Below the pieces are notes generated by a model. That model was given only the letters and a program-made list of their open reading frames with translations, had not been told where the DNA came from and did no database searches. The translations under genes were made by a program, and so were the position numbers. This document shows, piece by piece, positions 7,741 to 8,830 of a stretch of DNA of 8,830 nucleotides (positions are counted from its first letter, which is position 1; the number at the start of each line of letters is the position of its first letter). The stretch is taken from the NCBI GenBank assembly GCA_964644675.1, contig CAZXWK010000062.1:1-8830 (forward strand), written 5' to 3'. The stretch comes from CAZXWK01 sp964644675 (GTDB taxonomy: Bacteria > Actinomycetota > Coriobacteriia > Anaerosomatales > JAAXUF01).

Positions 7741-7832
7741 AGAGTCTTGCTGCTGGGGACAGAACCGGGGCGCTTCGCCCGTACTGACGGCCTGTCTCCC
7801 CGGCTGACGCCGGGGCGCTACTCCCTCTCGAC
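7737..7832 (-). promoter_or_regulatory. yybP-ykoY manganese riboswitch
   Basis: The 96-nt element can be folded by eye into the class architecture. P1 is GUCGAGAG (7832-7825) with CUCUCGGC (7744-7737). The conserved L1 motif GGGAGUAGCG follows at 7825-7816. P2 is CCCCGGC-GUCA-GCCGGGG (7815-7798). P3 pairs GACAG (7796-7792) with CUGUC (7762-7758). The second conserved block CCGUCA lies at 7790-7785, then hairpin GGGCG-AAG-CGCCC (7780-7768) followed by CGG, and the 3' signature AGCAAGAC at 7751-7744 runs into P1. These blocks have the same order and near-identical sequence to the Lactococcus element. This family binds Mn2+ between L1 and L3 and commonly controls manganese exporters, including P-type ATPases, which is what lies downstream. 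The stretch between P3 and AGCAAGAC is short here (no clear extra arm). Confidence 0.92.
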
Positions 7833-7839
7833 TCGTCCG

Positions 7840-7848
7840 ATGCTAGCA
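7840..7848 (-). promoter_or_regulatory. Possible extended -10 promoter for the ATPase-kinase operon
   Basis: TGCTAGCAT has the extended -10 form TGn followed by TAGCAT (4 of 6 matches to TATAAT). Transcription would begin near 7833-7832, exactly where riboswitch P1 starts. No convincing -35 box is seen 16-18 bases upstream, so the support is mainly positional. Confidence 0.4.
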
Positions 7849-7894
7849 GAAGGGGAGCGGGTACGGCGCCATCGAAGCGCGCGGTCGCGCGGGA

Positions 7895-7922
7895 AGGTCG
7901 CGCCGCCGCGCCGCCGCGACCT
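7895..7922 (-). terminator. Terminator-like hairpin after the serine dehydratase gene
   Basis: AGGTCGCG (7922-7915, beginning with the last base of the stop codon) pairs with CGCGACCT (7902-7895), an 8-bp GC-rich stem with a 12-base loop. It is followed only by TTCCC, so the U-tract is poor. A second small GCGCG/CGCGC hairpin follows at about 7890-7877. It may separate sdaAA from the riboswitch transcript. Confidence 0.35.
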
Positions 7923-8794
7923 CAGCCGCAGGCGCCGCCCTTGGCGCGTGTGGCCATGTCGCGACCGGTGGGAGTGACCGCCAGGCCGCCGAGCGCCGTT
8001 TCGCGCAGAGACGGCGGAAGCGAGCGGCCGACGAGCCCCATCGCGTCCACGACCTCGTCGAGCGGGATCGGGAATTCGACGCCCGCGAGCGCCATCTCGG
8101 CCGAGGACAGCGCCACGGCGGCGCCGGTCGCGTTCCGGTAGACGCACGGCACCTCGACGAGGCCGGCGATCGGGTCGCAGACGAGCCCCATCAGCCCCTG
8201 CAGCGCGAACGCCGCCGCGTGGCCGGCCTGCTCGGGCGTGCCGCCCGAGAGCTGCACGGCTGCGGCCGCGGCCATCGCGGCGCCTGAGCCGATCTCGGCC
8301 TGGCAGCCGCCGGCGGCGCCTGAGAGCGTCGCGCGCGCGGCGATGACGCCGCCGATCCCGGCCGCGGCGAACAGCGCGTCGACGAGCGCGTCCTCGCTCG
8401 CGGCGTACTCGCCGCCGACCGTGAGCAGCACCGCCGGCAGCACGCCGGAGGCGCCGCCGGTCGGCGCGGCGACGATGCGACCCATGCTCGCGTTGACCTC
8501 GCCCACGGCAAGCGCCCACGCGATCGCGTCGGCGAAGGTGCCGCCGATGGGGCCGCGGTCGGACGCGAGTACGGCAGCGGCGTCTCCACCGACGAAGCCG
8601 GAGCGCGACCGCGCGCTGCCCGAAAGGCCCGACTCGACCGACTCGCGCATGACCGCGAGCGTCTCGGTCATGCGGGCGCGCACCACGAGGGCCTCGTCGC
8701 CGCTCTCCTCGACCTCGAGTGCCTGGACGGCGGCCCCGAGGGACCCGGCGTCTTGCGCGGCGGCGAGAAGCTCGGCGAACGATACGTACGACAT
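7922..8794 (-). CDS. sdaAA: L-serine dehydratase, iron-sulfur-dependent, alpha subunit
   Basis: A 290-residue protein, the length of stand-alone alpha chains of the two-subunit enzyme found in Gram-positives (single-chain enzymes are about 450). It deaminates L-serine to pyruvate and ammonia using a 4Fe-4S cluster in the cytoplasm. Seen directly: the substrate-loop region IVAAPTGGASGVLPAVLL (108-124), then the cluster cysteines Cys164 (GGCQAEIG), Cys206 (VCDP) and Cys217 (EVPCVYRN) with the family's 11-residue spacing between the last two. A cysteine at the penultimate position (Cys289 in KGGACG) matches the tail cysteine that fills the fourth cluster site in the Legionella enzyme. Start ATG 8794 has an AAGGG-type ribosome site 7-8 bases upstream. 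The beta subunit gene is not in the window; the 36 bases left upstream have no stop in any forward frame, so it could lie immediately beyond. Known weakness of the class: the cluster is oxygen-sensitive. Confidence 0.95.
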   Translation of the reverse strand: MSYVSFAELLAAAQDAGSLGAAVQALEVEESGDEALVVRARMTETLAVMRESVESGLSGSARSRSGFVGGDAAAVLASDRGPIGGTFADAIAWALAVGEVNASMGRIVAAPTGGASGVLPAVLLTVGGEYAASEDALVDALFAAAGIGGVIAARATLSGAAGGCQAEIGSGAAMAAAAAVQLSGGTPEQAGHAAAFALQGLMGLVCDPIAGLVEVPCVYRNATGAAVALSSAEMALAGVEFPIPLDEVVDAMGLVGRSLPPSLRETALGGLAVTPTGRDMATRAKGGACG

Positions 8795-8830
8795 GCGGGT
8801 TCCCTTCGGGCGTGACGCGCGATGCGATGC

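Noticed and set aside
6288..7787. Long open frame on the plus strand (about 500 codons) opposite the ATPase gene
   Set aside because: A GC-rich shadow of the well-supported ATPase on the other strand; composition is biased to Arg, Asp and Gly, and no domain is recognisable.
7798..7815. CCCCGGC-TGAC-GCCGGGG hairpin as an intrinsic terminator
   Set aside because: No T-run on either side, and it is helix P2 of the riboswitch.
7765..7819. 10-bp direct repeat CCGGGGCGCT at 7765 and 7810, considered as a mobile-element or protein-binding site
   Set aside because: Both copies are strands of riboswitch stems (L3-side hairpin and P2), which explains them.

Overview
The window is GC-rich DNA, about 70% in its typical genes, that is almost fully coding. 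It holds five protein genes in two convergent blocks. High GC, a stand-alone iron-sulfur L-serine dehydratase alpha chain and a lipoprotein following a wall-hydrolase-like gene suggest a Gram-positive actinobacterium. An anaerobic Coriobacteriia-type lineage is my best guess, but no marker gene proves it.

Left block, plus strand (1-4227). A very large YD-repeat/Rhs protein enters from outside the window. It ends in a classic Rhs core closing in DPSGL, followed by a 180-residue variable tip that reads as an NlpC/P60-type cysteine hydrolase. A small secreted lipoprotein gene overlaps the rhs stop by 4 bases (ATGA). The tip and the lipoprotein share a lower GC content (about 60%) than the Rhs shaft (about 72%) or the downstream genes. 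The pair is best read as an exchangeable toxin tip with a co-travelling, translationally coupled lipoprotein, which is a candidate immunity protein.

Right block, minus strand (8794 down to 4231). First comes the serine dehydratase alpha subunit, then a weak terminator-like hairpin, and then a 221-bp intergenic region. That region contains the clearest regulatory element of the window: a yybP-ykoY (Mn2+-sensing) riboswitch at 7832-7737. It lies just downstream of a possible extended -10 promoter and just upstream of a P2A-type cation-transporting ATPase. A hairpin that shares bases with riboswitch helix P1 abuts the ATPase Shine-Dalgarno sequence, which suggests translational ON control by Mn2+. 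The ATPase is therefore probably a Mn2+ (and/or Ca2+) exporter. Its stop codon overlaps by 4 bases (GTGA) the start of a short soluble histidine kinase with no recognisable sensor domain, so the kinase is probably under the same riboswitch. The two blocks converge with only 3 bases between stop codons and no visible terminator.

The serine dehydratase is metabolically separate and is included only by position.
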